A stretch of 37,532 nucleotides of DNA, from assembly GCA_902761225.1 (NCBI GenBank), contig CACWJQ010000003.1, positions 86,925 to 124,456 on the forward strand. The letters run 5' to 3'. Origin of the DNA: an uncultured Lachnospiraceae bacterium (GTDB lineage Bacteria > Bacillota > Clostridia > Lachnospirales > Lachnospiraceae). Every line of letters starts with the position of its first letter. Position 1 is the first letter of the stretch. Below, one piece after another: positions 1-8,900 of this stretch. Position numbers and translations under genes: made by a program. The notes beneath the pieces are model-generated. The model was not told the origin of the DNA, did no database searches, and saw only the letters and a program-made list of their open reading frames with translations.

Positions 1-198
1 ATAAAGGACATTCACTATGATCCCCGTTATACGATCAGACTTGAAGAATGTGCACCCGGTGAAGGTGAATTTCCGTTAAAATACTATGTTGATAAAATGA
101 ATGAGATTGACAGCGATATGCCAATAATCCTCGAGCATTTAAGCAGTGACGAAGAATATATAAGGTATATGGATTATCTGAAAAAAATACTGATATAA
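1..198 (+). CDS. Sugar phosphate isomerase/epimerase-like protein, C-terminal fragment
   Basis: An open frame enters from the left edge and stops at TAA 196-198, leaving the last 65 residues. The fragment has the look of the end of a xylose isomerase-like TIM barrel: a Glu-Glu-Cys-Pro-Gly-like turn, then a strand ending in Ile-Leu-Glu-His-Leu, which in this family carries a metal or substrate ligand, and a final helix rich in Tyr and Lys. The family acts on sugar phosphates or inositol-type substrates in the cytoplasm. The start, and therefore the substrate, cannot be judged. The next gene begins 60 bases downstream with its own ribosome site. Family assignment is from pattern recognition of the tail only. 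Confidence 0.55.
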   Translation: MKDIHYDPRYTIRLEECAPGEGEFPLKYYVDKMNEIDSDMPIILEHLSSDEEYIRYMDYLKKILI

Positions 199-258
199 TA
201 CAATAGTTTTGTGATCATTAAATAAACAGATAATTGCAATAATTCAAGGAGAACAATA

Positions 259-2250
259 ATGACACAGCGTAAATTATCAAAACTATTTGTCGCACCCTTA
301 CTCGTCATCATACTTGTGATGAGTATGATAGGATGCGGTAAAACACCGGAACCAGATGATGATAAGGATGATGAAGAAAAGTATGAACTGATCCTTGATC
401 GCGGCTTTGAAGCAGATGAAACATTCTATGCAGAAGGTGAAAAGGTTAAAGTTTACTATAACATTATCGCCACCGATACGGATTACAGATTCTATACAGA
501 CAGCGATGACGTAGATCTTTCTATCGATTACAGTGATAAGAAGGGATATATCATCAAATTTAAAATGCCTGATCATGACGTTGAACTTCATGTAGATTCA
601 CACAATACAATGGACCCCATCGAACCGGACCCGGTGATAGAAGAGAAGGTAAGAGAGATAAATTATAACTCTCCTGAATCTGTTCTTGATTTTACCGTGG
701 GAACATGGACTCTTGTTGATGATAAAACAGGTACCGCCTATGGTGAACTGAATGTTTACGAGGACGGAACCTGTGATTTCTACAAGATGGCTGACCGAAA
801 GACTCTGACCGGGACATTATCATTTATGGCAAGACCCGGTGCATTTATATCCGGCATCACCGGATATGAACTTACATTCAGCGGACTTAAGGATGCGTAT
901 GACTGCTGGATCGATACTGATACATCAGGAGGTCTGTTCAGATTGTGTCAGAGTGCCGGAACGGATTACATGTATCTTGAAGAGATCGGCAACGGCGGAT
1001 CCAATGTTGCATATTATCTGCTCTCAGATGAAGAAGATTTTTATAATGATATGAACTGGATGTTCATACGTGATAATGATATTACCATTAAGGAATCTCC
1101 GTTTACCAGCAATGATTTTGACAGTTTTACAGCCATGGTTGTTGAATCGGGAGACGATGGATTATTATTGCAGCGTCTTGCCGGGGCAGAATCAGAATCA
1201 GTAACTGAATATACCGGATTCAGATTTATGGCTGCCCAGTTTTATGTTTTCCCGGACGAACAGGCTGTATGGTATGACTACAGTTCCCATCCCGATCTTT
1301 CTCTTGTTCTTGATGAATCTGCCTTAAATGAAAAATATCCTTCAACAATATATGAAGTTATGACCGACTCTTCAGGCGATATAATCTCCATGAGTGAACT
1401 TGATCATGCTGCTTACGGAGATTATGAAGAATATCCCCTTTCTCAGTCTGTATCTGTAGATGGTACATCCTTTGAGATCAATGACTATGTATTCGATATA
1501 GAAAGTTACGGATGTATAGGTGATCTAATCACTGATTATGAACAGATGGGTGATTATCTCATTCTTGAATCCCATGTAAATCCGCACAGAAGTGAGTATC
1601 TGATCTTTGATATGCGCGTGGCATGGCCTGTTACAACCCTTTATGGATGCAATTTCATTCATGGTAATAATATTTGGGATTCCTTCTATTCCGATATGAA
1701 TGCCGTTTACGATTATGAAGGTCATCTGATCCATACCGTTGATGATTGTACAGAGATCTGCGGACTGTCATTTGAAGGTGAAAACATAAAGATAGAATAC
1801 TGGAAGGACGACTACGAAACAGTCTACGAAGAAGAGATTGAAAAACCTGCATGTCTAAATTCGCCAATTTATTATTTTGCAGAATTCAAGCATCATCAAA
1901 CTGCCCTTACATGGTCTTATTTCAGAAAATACGGAACTTCCGACGACTTATTTATGGTTATGGTCAATCCGCCCGAAGATGAAGCATGGCTCTATCATAT
2001 GCCTCAGGAACTTGAAAAAGACGGAAGCGATATTATCTATGTGATTGCTCTTCAGGATGAGACCAGAATAGAATTCAGCAACGGGGACTATGAATTCCTG
2101 GATAAGGGGCAGGTTGCCGCTTATTCACTTACAATCCCCGAAGGTGCTCCCAGACTTACACTATTTGCTGAAACGCCTGACGGCAGAACTTCTGAATGGG
2201 AAATAAGCATGATAAGCGGTGAGAACGATATAAGATGGATCTTCAGTTAA
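259..2250 (+). CDS. Large secreted lipoprotein of unknown function
   Basis: This 663-residue protein starts with a lysine-containing N-terminus and a hydrophobic segment ending in a lipobox (Met-Ile-Gly-Cys, Cys26), so it should be lipid-anchored on the outer face of the membrane. A stretch of Asp/Glu follows the Cys, as is usual for a linker. Residues about 42-112 resemble a divergent InlB B-repeat-like beta unit, ending in a Met-Pro-Asp-His-Asp-Val-Glu strand. The rest is acidic, rich in Tyr and Asp, and looks like beta-sandwich or beta-propeller material; I recognise no enzyme motif. The start is set by AAGGAGA 8 bases ahead of ATG 259. It overlaps the HAD gene by one base (TAATG), so the two are probably co-translated. 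Function unknown. Confidence 0.8.
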   Translation: MTQRKLSKLFVAPLLVIILVMSMIGCGKTPEPDDDKDDEEKYELILDRGFEADETFYAEGEKVKVYYNIIATDTDYRFYTDSDDVDLSIDYSDKKGYIIKFKMPDHDVELHVDSHNTMDPIEPDPVIEEKVREINYNSPESVLDFTVGTWTLVDDKTGTAYGELNVYEDGTCDFYKMADRKTLTGTLSFMARPGAFISGITGYELTFSGLKDAYDCWIDTDTSGGLFRLCQSAGTDYMYLEEIGNGGSNVAYYLLSDEEDFYNDMNWMFIRDNDITIKESPFTSNDFDSFTAMVVESGDDGLLLQRLAGAESESVTEYTGFRFMAAQFYVFPDEQAVWYDYSSHPDLSLVLDESALNEKYPSTIYEVMTDSSGDIISMSELDHAAYGDYEEYPLSQSVSVDGTSFEINDYVFDIESYGCIGDLITDYEQMGDYLILESHVNPHRSEYLIFDMRVAWPVTTLYGCNFIHGNNIWDSFYSDMNAVYDYEGHLIHTVDDCTEICGLSFEGENIKIEYWKDDYETVYEEEIEKPACLNSPIYYFAEFKHHQTALTWSYFRKYGTSDDLFMVMVNPPEDEAWLYHMPQELEKDGSDIIYVIALQDETRIEFSNGDYEFLDKGQVAAYSLTIPEGAPRLTLFAETPDGRTSEWEISMISGENDIRWIFS

Positions 2251-2912
2251 TGAAAAAAGGTATTATTTTAGACATGGACGGAACTGTCTGGGACTCTTCG
2301 GAAAATGTCGCAAGAGCCTGGACAGTCAAGGTCCATGAAGCCGGATATACTGATAAAGAAGTAACACGCAAGGATATCCAGAGCGTTATGGGAAAGCCCA
2401 TGGATGTTATTGCAGATACACTTTTCACTTATACGGAAAAAGGCCCTGAGCGCGATCTGCTCAGGGCTTTGTGTGAAAAGTATGAAAATGAATATCTGCT
2501 GGAACATGGCGGGATTCTTTATGACGGAGTGTTTGATACGTTAAAAACACTCAAGGATATGGGGTATCACAATTACATTGTAAGTAATTGTCAGGCCGGA
2601 TATATTGAGGCTTTTCTGAACCATTACAATATACCGTTCGGAAATCCCGGCGATCTCATCGAAGACATTGAATGCTACGGCAATAACCTGCATCAAAAGG
2701 ATGAAAATATCAGGTTACTGGCTGAGCGAAATAAACTTACTCAGGCCTGTTATGTGGGTGATATTCAAAGCGACTACGACGCCACTGTAAAAGCAGGTTA
2801 CCCATTCATCCATGCAAGATACGGATTCGGAACCATTAACACAGACGTTCCTTTTATTGATTCTTTTAACGATCTGCCGGTAATTGTACCTATTATTCTC
2901 GGATCTGTATAA
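2250..2912 (+). CDS. HAD family hydrolase (phosphoglycolate phosphatase-like)
   Basis: The protein is a cytoplasmic haloacid dehalogenase-superfamily phosphatase of subfamily I. Motif I is Asp8-Met-Asp10-Gly-Thr, giving the nucleophile and the acid/base. Motif II is the Ser in Ile-Val-Ser-Asn, motif III a Lys near His-Gln-Lys-Asp, and motif IV the Gly-Asp-Ile-Gln-Ser-Asp near the end. A helical cap sits between motifs I and II. I chose ATG 2250, which overlaps the stop of the lipoprotein gene by one base; an in-frame ATG at 2235 would add five residues. Substrates of this group (phosphoglycolate, nucleoside or sugar phosphates) cannot be told apart by eye. A strong hairpin follows the gene. 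Confidence 0.88.
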   Translation: MKKGIILDMDGTVWDSSENVARAWTVKVHEAGYTDKEVTRKDIQSVMGKPMDVIADTLFTYTEKGPERDLLRALCEKYENEYLLEHGGILYDGVFDTLKTLKDMGYHNYIVSNCQAGYIEAFLNHYNIPFGNPGDLIEDIECYGNNLHQKDENIRLLAERNKLTQACYVGDIQSDYDATVKAGYPFIHARYGFGTINTDVPFIDSFNDLPVIVPIILGSV

Positions 2913-2929
2913 GTCCCATATAAACATGA

Positions 2930-2955
2930 GCCCGGTCTGAAGATTCAGACCGGGC
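2930..2955. terminator. Bidirectional intrinsic terminator
   Basis: The arms GCCCGGTCTGA and TCAGACCGGGC pair perfectly around a 4-base loop, between the convergent HAD (+) and aminotransferase (-) genes. T-rich sequence follows on the plus strand (ATATTTTAATT) and A/T-rich sequence lies on the other side, so it can serve both. Confidence 0.85.
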
Positions 2956-2973
2956 CATATTTTAATTCATTAT

Positions 2974-4140
2974 TTACTTAAGTATTCCGCTTTCATCTAC
3001 GGCCTTTAAGGCTTCTTCAATGACAGGAACGGTTGCAACAAGAGCCATTCTAACATATCCTTCGCCGGAAGGACCAAAGGATGAACCGGGAGTACAGAGA
3101 ACACCGGTCTTTTCAAGAAGCTCCATACAGAATTCCATGGACGTTCCGTGACCCTCGGGTACAGGTGCCCATACGAACATGGAACCTTTTGCATCTGGAA
3201 TATTCCATCCGATCTTTCTCGCCCCCCCGCAAAGTGCATCGCGCCTTGCCTGATATTCTTTATTCTGAGCTTTTACAGAATCTGAAGGACCGGTAAGTGC
3301 AGCAATCGCAGCCTTCTGTATTGGTATGAACATACCGAAATCGATCTGGCTTCTGAGCTTCTTTACAGCTGCAACTATATCTTTTCTTCCTACAAGAAAG
3401 CTTATCCTTGCTCCGGTAACATCGAAGGACTTGGAAAGTGAGAAAAACTCCACACCAACATCAAGGGCTCCTTCAGTCTTAAGAAAGCTGTTTCCGACAT
3501 TTCCGTCATAAATGATATCGCTGTATGCATTGTCATGTACTACGATAACATCATATTTTTTCGCCCAGGCAACTATTTCATCGTAGATTCCTTCTCTGGC
3601 AACGCTTCCAACAGGATTAGCCGGAAGAGATACGATGATCACCTTAGCTTTTCTTGCCACATCCTCAGGAATCGAGGCCACATCAGGAAGGAAACCATTA
3701 TCCTTTGTCAGAGGATAATAAAAGGTGTTCGCCTCAGCCAGAAAAGCGCCTGCCTGAAAGACAGGATAGCAGGGGTCGGGGAGCAGGATAGTGTCGCCCT
3801 TATTAAGGAGAGCAAGGCACAGATGACCGCAGCCTTCCTGGGTCCCATAACAGCTCATGACCATATCCTGGGTTATTCCGTCCACATCATAACGCTTTTT
3901 AAAATAATCACAGACTGCCTGAAGCATTTCGGGCATGTCTCTTAATGAATATTTCCAATTGACAGGATCCTTAGCCGCTTCAACAAGTGCATTCTTAATA
4001 TGATCAGGCACAGGAAAATCAGGTGTACCTACGGAAAAATTATAGATTTTCTGACCCTTGGCTTCACATTGTATTTTTTTCTCATTGAGTGCCGCAAATA
4101 TCTCTGCACCGAACTTATCAAGTCTGTCTGCAAATTTCAT
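2974..4140 (-). CDS. Pyridoxal-phosphate aminotransferase, class I/II (LL-diaminopimelate aminotransferase-like)
   Basis: This 388-residue fold-type I aminotransferase carries the expected landmarks: Asn-Pro in the Pro-Ala-Asn-Pro-Val-Gly loop (Asn175), Asp203 and Tyr206 that hold the cofactor, and the Schiff-base Lys237 in Ser-Leu-Ser-Lys-Ser-Phe. A C-terminal Arg in the Gly-Tyr-Val-Arg-Met-Ala strand would bind the substrate carboxylate. The segment around the lysine and the His-Asp-Asn-Ala-Tyr-Ser stretch resemble the LL-diaminopimelate/alanine-type aminotransferases used in lysine and alanine metabolism; exact substrate is inferred. It starts at ATG 4140, 10 bases after AAGGAG. It stands alone, followed by the terminator at 2930-2955 and preceded by about 350 bases of repeat-bearing intergenic DNA. 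Confidence 0.85.
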   Translation of the reverse strand: MKFADRLDKFGAEIFAALNEKKIQCEAKGQKIYNFSVGTPDFPVPDHIKNALVEAAKDPVNWKYSLRDMPEMLQAVCDYFKKRYDVDGITQDMVMSCYGTQEGCGHLCLALLNKGDTILLPDPCYPVFQAGAFLAEANTFYYPLTKDNGFLPDVASIPEDVARKAKVIIVSLPANPVGSVAREGIYDEIVAWAKKYDVIVVHDNAYSDIIYDGNVGNSFLKTEGALDVGVEFFSLSKSFDVTGARISFLVGRKDIVAAVKKLRSQIDFGMFIPIQKAAIAALTGPSDSVKAQNKEYQARRDALCGGARKIGWNIPDAKGSMFVWAPVPEGHGTSMEFCMELLEKTGVLCTPGSSFGPSGEGYVRMALVATVPVIEEALKAVDESGILK

Positions 4141-4295
4141 GATATGAAAACTCCTTAATCAAAATTATCAGGCGTGATGCTTTTGAATAAAGCTCACGCC
4201 CGAAACTTAATATATTATATATCATTTTCTGATTTTTGTTTATGCAAGATTCTGTTACCTTTTAAATCCCGTACCGTTCATATAACTATATCAGG

Positions 4296-4509
4296 ATTAC
4301 CGGATCAGTTAATGCAAAAAATAATAATATAATCAACCCGGGATTTAACGAATCAGTTAGTGCCCATAAAGACTATAATCTAATAATCCCTTTATAAATA
4401 TGCACTAACTATTTATATTAACCCCGGATTTAACGAATTAGTTAGGGGCGTAAAATGGCATATCACTATAAACCTGCGAAAATAAGCCCCTAACTATTCG
4501 TTAAATCCG
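4296..4509. repeat. Cluster of related inverted repeats (GGATTTAACGAAT-AGTTAG family)
   Basis: Copy A (4337-4363) and copy B (4422-4449) are direct repeats sharing GGATTTAACGAAT and AGTTAG. Copy C (4486-4509) is the same unit inverted and can pair with B over about 23 bases with one bulge and a loop of about 36 bases. An inverted half copy D (4402-4420) shares GCACTAAC with the end of A. A weaker relative lies at 4301-4315. The cluster fills most of the 350-base gap between the aminotransferase and shikimate kinase genes, and copy C supplies the last six sense codons plus the TAG of the kinase gene. It could be a REP- or MITE-like element, or a structured 3' UTR. No gene is visible in 4141-4489. 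Confidence 0.75.
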
Positions 4510-5032
4510 CATTTTGCGAATAGTTGTATATGGATGCCCTCTTGCATATTTTGGTTACTGTCTGTTCAATAGTCAGTCCGGTTTCATCGATTTCTTCATC
4601 GGCATACTCGTTGTAAAGATTCAGACGCTCATAGAAAATATCCTTAAGGTTTTGTCCGGGTCTTAAGACAACGCCGCGATTATCAAGATCACCAAGTCGC
4701 TTGGCAAGATCATCATAATTCAGATGCAGATAGATTATAAAGGAGTTTTCCCTTAAATGTTCCATTGCATCCTTACCATAAATCGCGCTGCCGCCTGTCG
4801 CTATCACACATCCGGTTTCATCCAGCCCTCTGATCACATCATTTTCGATGCTCAGGAACCCATCAATACCTTCATCGGCAATTATCTGTTTGAGCAGCCT
4901 TTTTTCTTTTGTCTGGATAAGCAGATCCGTGTCAACGAACCTGAGCCCCAGATTCTTGGCTGCAATAACTCCGGCTGTGCTTTTTCCAACACCGGGCATT
5001 CCTATTAAAACTATATTTTTATACTCTCTCAT
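4490..5032 (-). CDS. aroK: Shikimate kinase
   Basis: The 180-residue protein is a small P-loop kinase with Gly-Met-Pro-Gly-Val-Gly-Lys-Ser at residues 11-18, the Asp-Thr-Asp substrate-binding motif near residue 35, a Walker-B-like Ala-Thr-Gly-Gly-Ser (the usual third Gly is Ser) and a lid region with Leu-Arg-Pro. This fits phosphorylation of shikimate in aromatic amino acid synthesis, in the cytoplasm. No other aromatic-pathway gene is beside it. The ribosome site before ATG 5032 is weak (AGGAT nearly touching the start). The final residues (Ala-Asp-Leu-Thr-Asn-Ser and stop) are encoded by an inverted-repeat copy, so the native C-terminus may have been replaced. A related P-loop kinase remains possible. 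Confidence 0.8.
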   Translation of the reverse strand: MREYKNIVLIGMPGVGKSTAGVIAAKNLGLRFVDTDLLIQTKEKRLLKQIIADEGIDGFLSIENDVIRGLDETGCVIATGGSAIYGKDAMEHLRENSFIIYLHLNYDDLAKRLGDLDNRGVVLRPGQNLKDIFYERLNLYNEYADEEIDETGLTIEQTVTKICKRASIYNYSQNADLTNS

Positions 5033-5042
5033 ATCCTGTTAA

Positions 5043-5184
5043 TTATTTCACAACCTTCCACTTCATCGATCCCGTATATATATGATAATTGACTTCCTCC
5101 CTGACTTTAGTGAGGAACATCATCCAGATCACTATATTTTTTTAGATTCTCGGCATACTCCTTAGTCCCTTGTATGAACTGCAT
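5043..5184 (-). other. Two tiny overlapping ORFs, possible frameshifted gene remnant
   Basis: A 25-codon ORF (ATG 5184, stop 5107) begins 4 bases after the strong ribosome site GGAGGGGAGG. In the next frame a second 25-codon ORF (ATG 5120 to stop 5043) overlaps its end and stops 11 bases before aroK. Read through one frame change they would give a single polypeptide of about 45 residues, rich in Lys, Glu and Tyr. This could be a decayed gene, a real small protein, or a leader peptide for aroK. I recognise neither product; there is no run of aromatic codons as expected for a classical attenuator. Confidence 0.35.
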
Positions 5185-5277
5185 TTTTCCTCCCCTCCGT
5201 TTATCACTGAATAATACAGGATATACTTATTTCACCGTTTCCTTCGATCGGGATGATTGGCATAATATTCTTTCTTA

Positions 5278-5886
5278 TCAGCATAAATTCCCTGATTGGC
5301 TGTCCATTTCAGCATTGATGATATCTTCGCTTGCAGCCATTGCCTGAAGTGTCATATCAAGCAGTTTATCAAGTTCCCAGCCAAGCTGCTGTGCTCCGCG
5401 TTCAATGACTTCTCTGGAACATCCGGCGGCAAAACCTTTGCTCTTATATTTCTTTTTAAGACTCTTAAGCTCCATATCTTTGGTACTTCTGGAAGGTCTC
5501 ATAAGAGCGGCTGCCCAGATGAGTCCTGTAAGCTCATCGGCAGCAAAGAGAACCTTTTCCATCTCGTGTACAGGTTCAACATCTATGGTGACACCGCATC
5601 CGACCGTTATACCATAACCATGGGAACATACTGAATGGATGATATCGTCTGAGACTCCGCCTTCCCTGAGCAGCTCAGGTGCTTTAAGGCAATGCTCCTC
5701 AGGATACAGTTCAAAGTCTATATCATGAAGAAGACCTATGATCCCCCAGTATTCAGCTTCATCTTTATAGCCAAGCTGCTCTGCATACCATTTCATCACA
5801 GCCTCAACAGTAAGAGCATGCTGGATATGAAATGGGTCCTTGTTATATTTTTTAAGTAAATCAAATGCTTCATCTCTGGTGATCAT
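5278..5886 (-). CDS. HD domain-containing phosphohydrolase-like protein
   Basis: The 202-residue soluble protein has the HD-domain metal pattern: an N-terminal His (His-Ile-Gln-His), the central Leu-Leu-His-Asp at about residue 53, a later His in Cys-Ser-His-Gly-Tyr and an Asp in Ala-Ala-Asp-Glu-Leu. HD proteins hydrolyse phosphate esters, often of nucleotides; this small single-domain type, common in Clostridia, has no assigned substrate. The start at ATG 5886 follows AAGGA by 8 bases. It lies 91 bases downstream of the DUF4132 gene on the same strand and could be the last gene of that transcript, although an imperfect inverted repeat (TGGTCAC/GTGACCA) lies between. Confidence 0.8.
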   Translation of the reverse strand: MITRDEAFDLLKKYNKDPFHIQHALTVEAVMKWYAEQLGYKDEAEYWGIIGLLHDIDFELYPEEHCLKAPELLREGGVSDDIIHSVCSHGYGITVGCGVTIDVEPVHEMEKVLFAADELTGLIWAAALMRPSRSTKDMELKSLKKKYKSKGFAAGCSREVIERGAQQLGWELDKLLDMTLQAMAASEDIINAEMDSQSGNLC

Positions 5887-5977
5887 ATATTTTATCCTTC
5901 CGAAATTTTATATATATTAAGAGACAGATCCATTTGGTCACATGTTCATATACTTATTAAGTTAAACAGTGACCACA

Positions 5978-8900
5978 TTACATCTGGTTAAGTATAAGCG
6001 GATCCTTGATCTTACTATCCTCCGCAAACATAAGTATCTTGGTGATGATCTCAGCAGTCTTTGGATCGTCGTCAACAAAGGGAAGGAATATGCGGCCCCT
6101 CTTTTGTGAATGTACCGGGAGGACATTTATCATCGGTCCGGCTTCCATATGTATTATACCGCTTCCCAGATGAACAGTATAATTCCCTCTTGTACCCTTT
6201 ATAAGAGCGTGTGAATCGGTAAAGCTTACATTCTTTAGCCTGAAGCTCTTTACAGCAAATTCAGCGATAACATGTCGCATTTCAATAGTCGAATGAGACA
6301 TCTCAGGATCAACTTCACCCGCATGGGCAACGCTCACTGCAAGATCCACATCGCGCATCACTTCAGAGAAAAGTATATCAGGCACATCCGCAATCTTCAT
6401 TGCCTGACCGCTCTTTCTGTCATAGAAGGCTACCCATTCAAGAGTAGGCGCCTCTATATCGGAAGGTGAGAACCAGTCAGCAAGAGCGTATATGGTTGCA
6501 ATGATATTTTCTTTGTAATAAACCTTCTGAAGTCCCTCTTCGATATCAGCGATCCAGCGTCTTCCTTTAAGCACTGCCATGGTCATCTTGGTCTGTATCT
6601 GATTACCTGCATAGCGCCTTGAGTCGTAGCACTCCATCTCCTCATCTGTCTTAACATACAGCTCGCGGAATACCTGTTTAAACGGCTGTATGATCTCATT
6701 TTCGTATATCAGTGCCTGTATATCCTTCCATACACCTGCCTTGAACATCGAATAAGAATGAGCAACATATACTTCATCATTCTTATCTGCATTCAGATCC
6801 TTCCAGAGCCCGAACCTTCCATTAGCTTCGAAGATAAGTGTATCTATCATATCAGTCAGAACAGGATTTGCCTTCAGAGCATCTATCTCAGCTTTTGAAA
6901 AAGCACTCCTGCTCTCCATAGCCTCTTCAAACATCAGCCTTGTACGCCGATACTGTTCTGTAAAGGTCTTCTTTGCCTCCTGTATATCCAGCACATACTC
7001 ATCCTTCTTGATAGATGCAGGAAGTGATTTAAGAACCTTCCCGTCTTTTTGTATAACTATATCGATCTTTCCTGAATCCACTGAAAGGCCCAGATCATAA
7101 TCTCCTACGGAATGCATATTCCAGAATCCCGCAAGTTCAGAGGCTATCTCATTTTCCATCTTCAGGATAAATCTGGTCTCATCTGTATATCCCTGCGAAG
7201 TGGCCATGTTCTTTATGGCCATCTCACCTGCAAGCTTCTCACTTGCCCTTCGCTGGGCACCGAACTGTTTGCTTTCCTTTATATACTGTCTGATATAGGA
7301 ATATCTGTCCCGTATTTCCTTATCGGTCCCAGGCATTATCGCATAAGCCATGAGAAGATCCTTGTTGCGCTTCTTTATGATCTCATCCAGAGTCTTTGCA
7401 GGATCAAGCCTGCCTGTTGCTGCATCCGCATATTTCCTTGCACGCGCATGCTTTGCACCGTCTGAGATATACTTGGCAGCATCATATATCACATTGAATG
7501 TCTTCTCTCCAAGCACAGAATAGACTTCATCAAACCATGTCTTGTCAAAAGCTCCTTCTCTGAATTCTTCTTCGGATATGGGAGAGAATTTAGCAATGGA
7601 TGCTTTTCTCTTATCATCAAAACGTTCATTCATGTGCGCCATGAAGTAATAGCATCCCGAGCGGAAGCCGTCAATCTTCAAATACTCGCCAATGATATCA
7701 AGCCATTCAGGAGAAAACAGAGCAGCTTCGATAAGTCTCTTCTCTTTGATGTCAGTACCCATTATCAGCTCGCCAAGCTTTGCTGCCTGCTGTACGTCAT
7801 TTCCTTCCCTTTCATCGGGAACACAGACCGCCAGCAGATGTGACAGAACGTCCTCCTTGGAATTAACAGATCCATAGGCCATATAAAGAGAGCGGTTGAA
7901 TGTGCTCTTTCCGAAGGCCTTGAGGATGTTCACGAAGTTATCAAGCCCGTAGAGTCTCCCCACATTTTTCATGGCATCCGTGTATTCGGTCGCCGTATCA
8001 CCGCGTCTTAACTCCTTGCCTACGCAGACTCTTACAAGTGTGTCATATAGCTCCTCAGAAAGGGAGAGCTCCTTTTTCTCCAGATCGGTAAGAGACTCAG
8101 GCTCTATCTTTGTATATATATCCCTTCTTCCGAAGAACTCGGCAACAATACGTCTGTCGCTGGCACCATACCTGCGTACTCTTGTGGATTTGGTGTCACC
8201 GTTTTCCCTGATGTAGACGATCAGCGATGACAGCAGGCTGAAGGCCTCACCAACGCATCCGTCGAAGATCCGCTTGTATAGAAGATCCTTCGATATGATC
8301 CCGGCAGCGCAGGCATGGATATACTCACCAACTGTCGGAAGGATCAGATCATTACCGGACGGATAGTAAAAGTTTTTCATGCGGAGAGTCGCGTCCTTCA
8401 TAAGATCTCCGTCAAACTTCCTGTTGAGTGCATATTTGAAGGGGAATGTCTCCGCAGTATTTTTCATACCGGCGATAAAACGACGCAGCTGAGCGGCCAG
8501 GAAAGGCGTTCTTTCGAATTTCTCATTTATCAGCCTGTCCCGGTCATTCAGTACTACATCATCCTTGGTAAAGGAATAGATCATCGGATCATCCGATGTG
8601 ACCATTACATATGTGATGGCACAGCCTGTTTTGGATATGGCATCACTAAGATCATGTCTTTCTATGATGTTGGCCAGTATCCCGTTAAGGAATCTCATAT
8701 ACCTGTACTGCGGAAGATCCTTTAAGCAGAATTCAGATCCGAGATATTTATCAATATAGATATTACAGAATTCCTTGTAACCCCTGACCTGGTTTATGCG
8801 GTGATCAAAGTGGTTATATGAAAGAAGGCATGTTACCCTCAGAAGTTCATCTTCTGTCTTTATCTCTTTTTTATAAAAAGAATCCCAGAGCTCTTCACAG

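Noticed and set aside
3535-3945. 136-codon plus-strand ORF inside the aminotransferase gene
   Set aside because: Antisense shadow of a clear enzyme gene; no ribosome site or family match.
4296-4509. CRISPR array reading of the repeats
   Set aside because: Copies differ in orientation and spacing, and there are no uniform spacers or cas genes.
5222-5281. A 19-codon ORF on the minus strand between the HD gene and the tiny ORFs
   Set aside because: Weak ribosome site and no recognisable composition; not listed.
5933-5975. TGGTCAC/GTGACCA inverted repeat as terminator of the DUF4132 gene
   Set aside because: The arms are only 7 bases with a 27-base loop and no T run, so a terminator is not supported.
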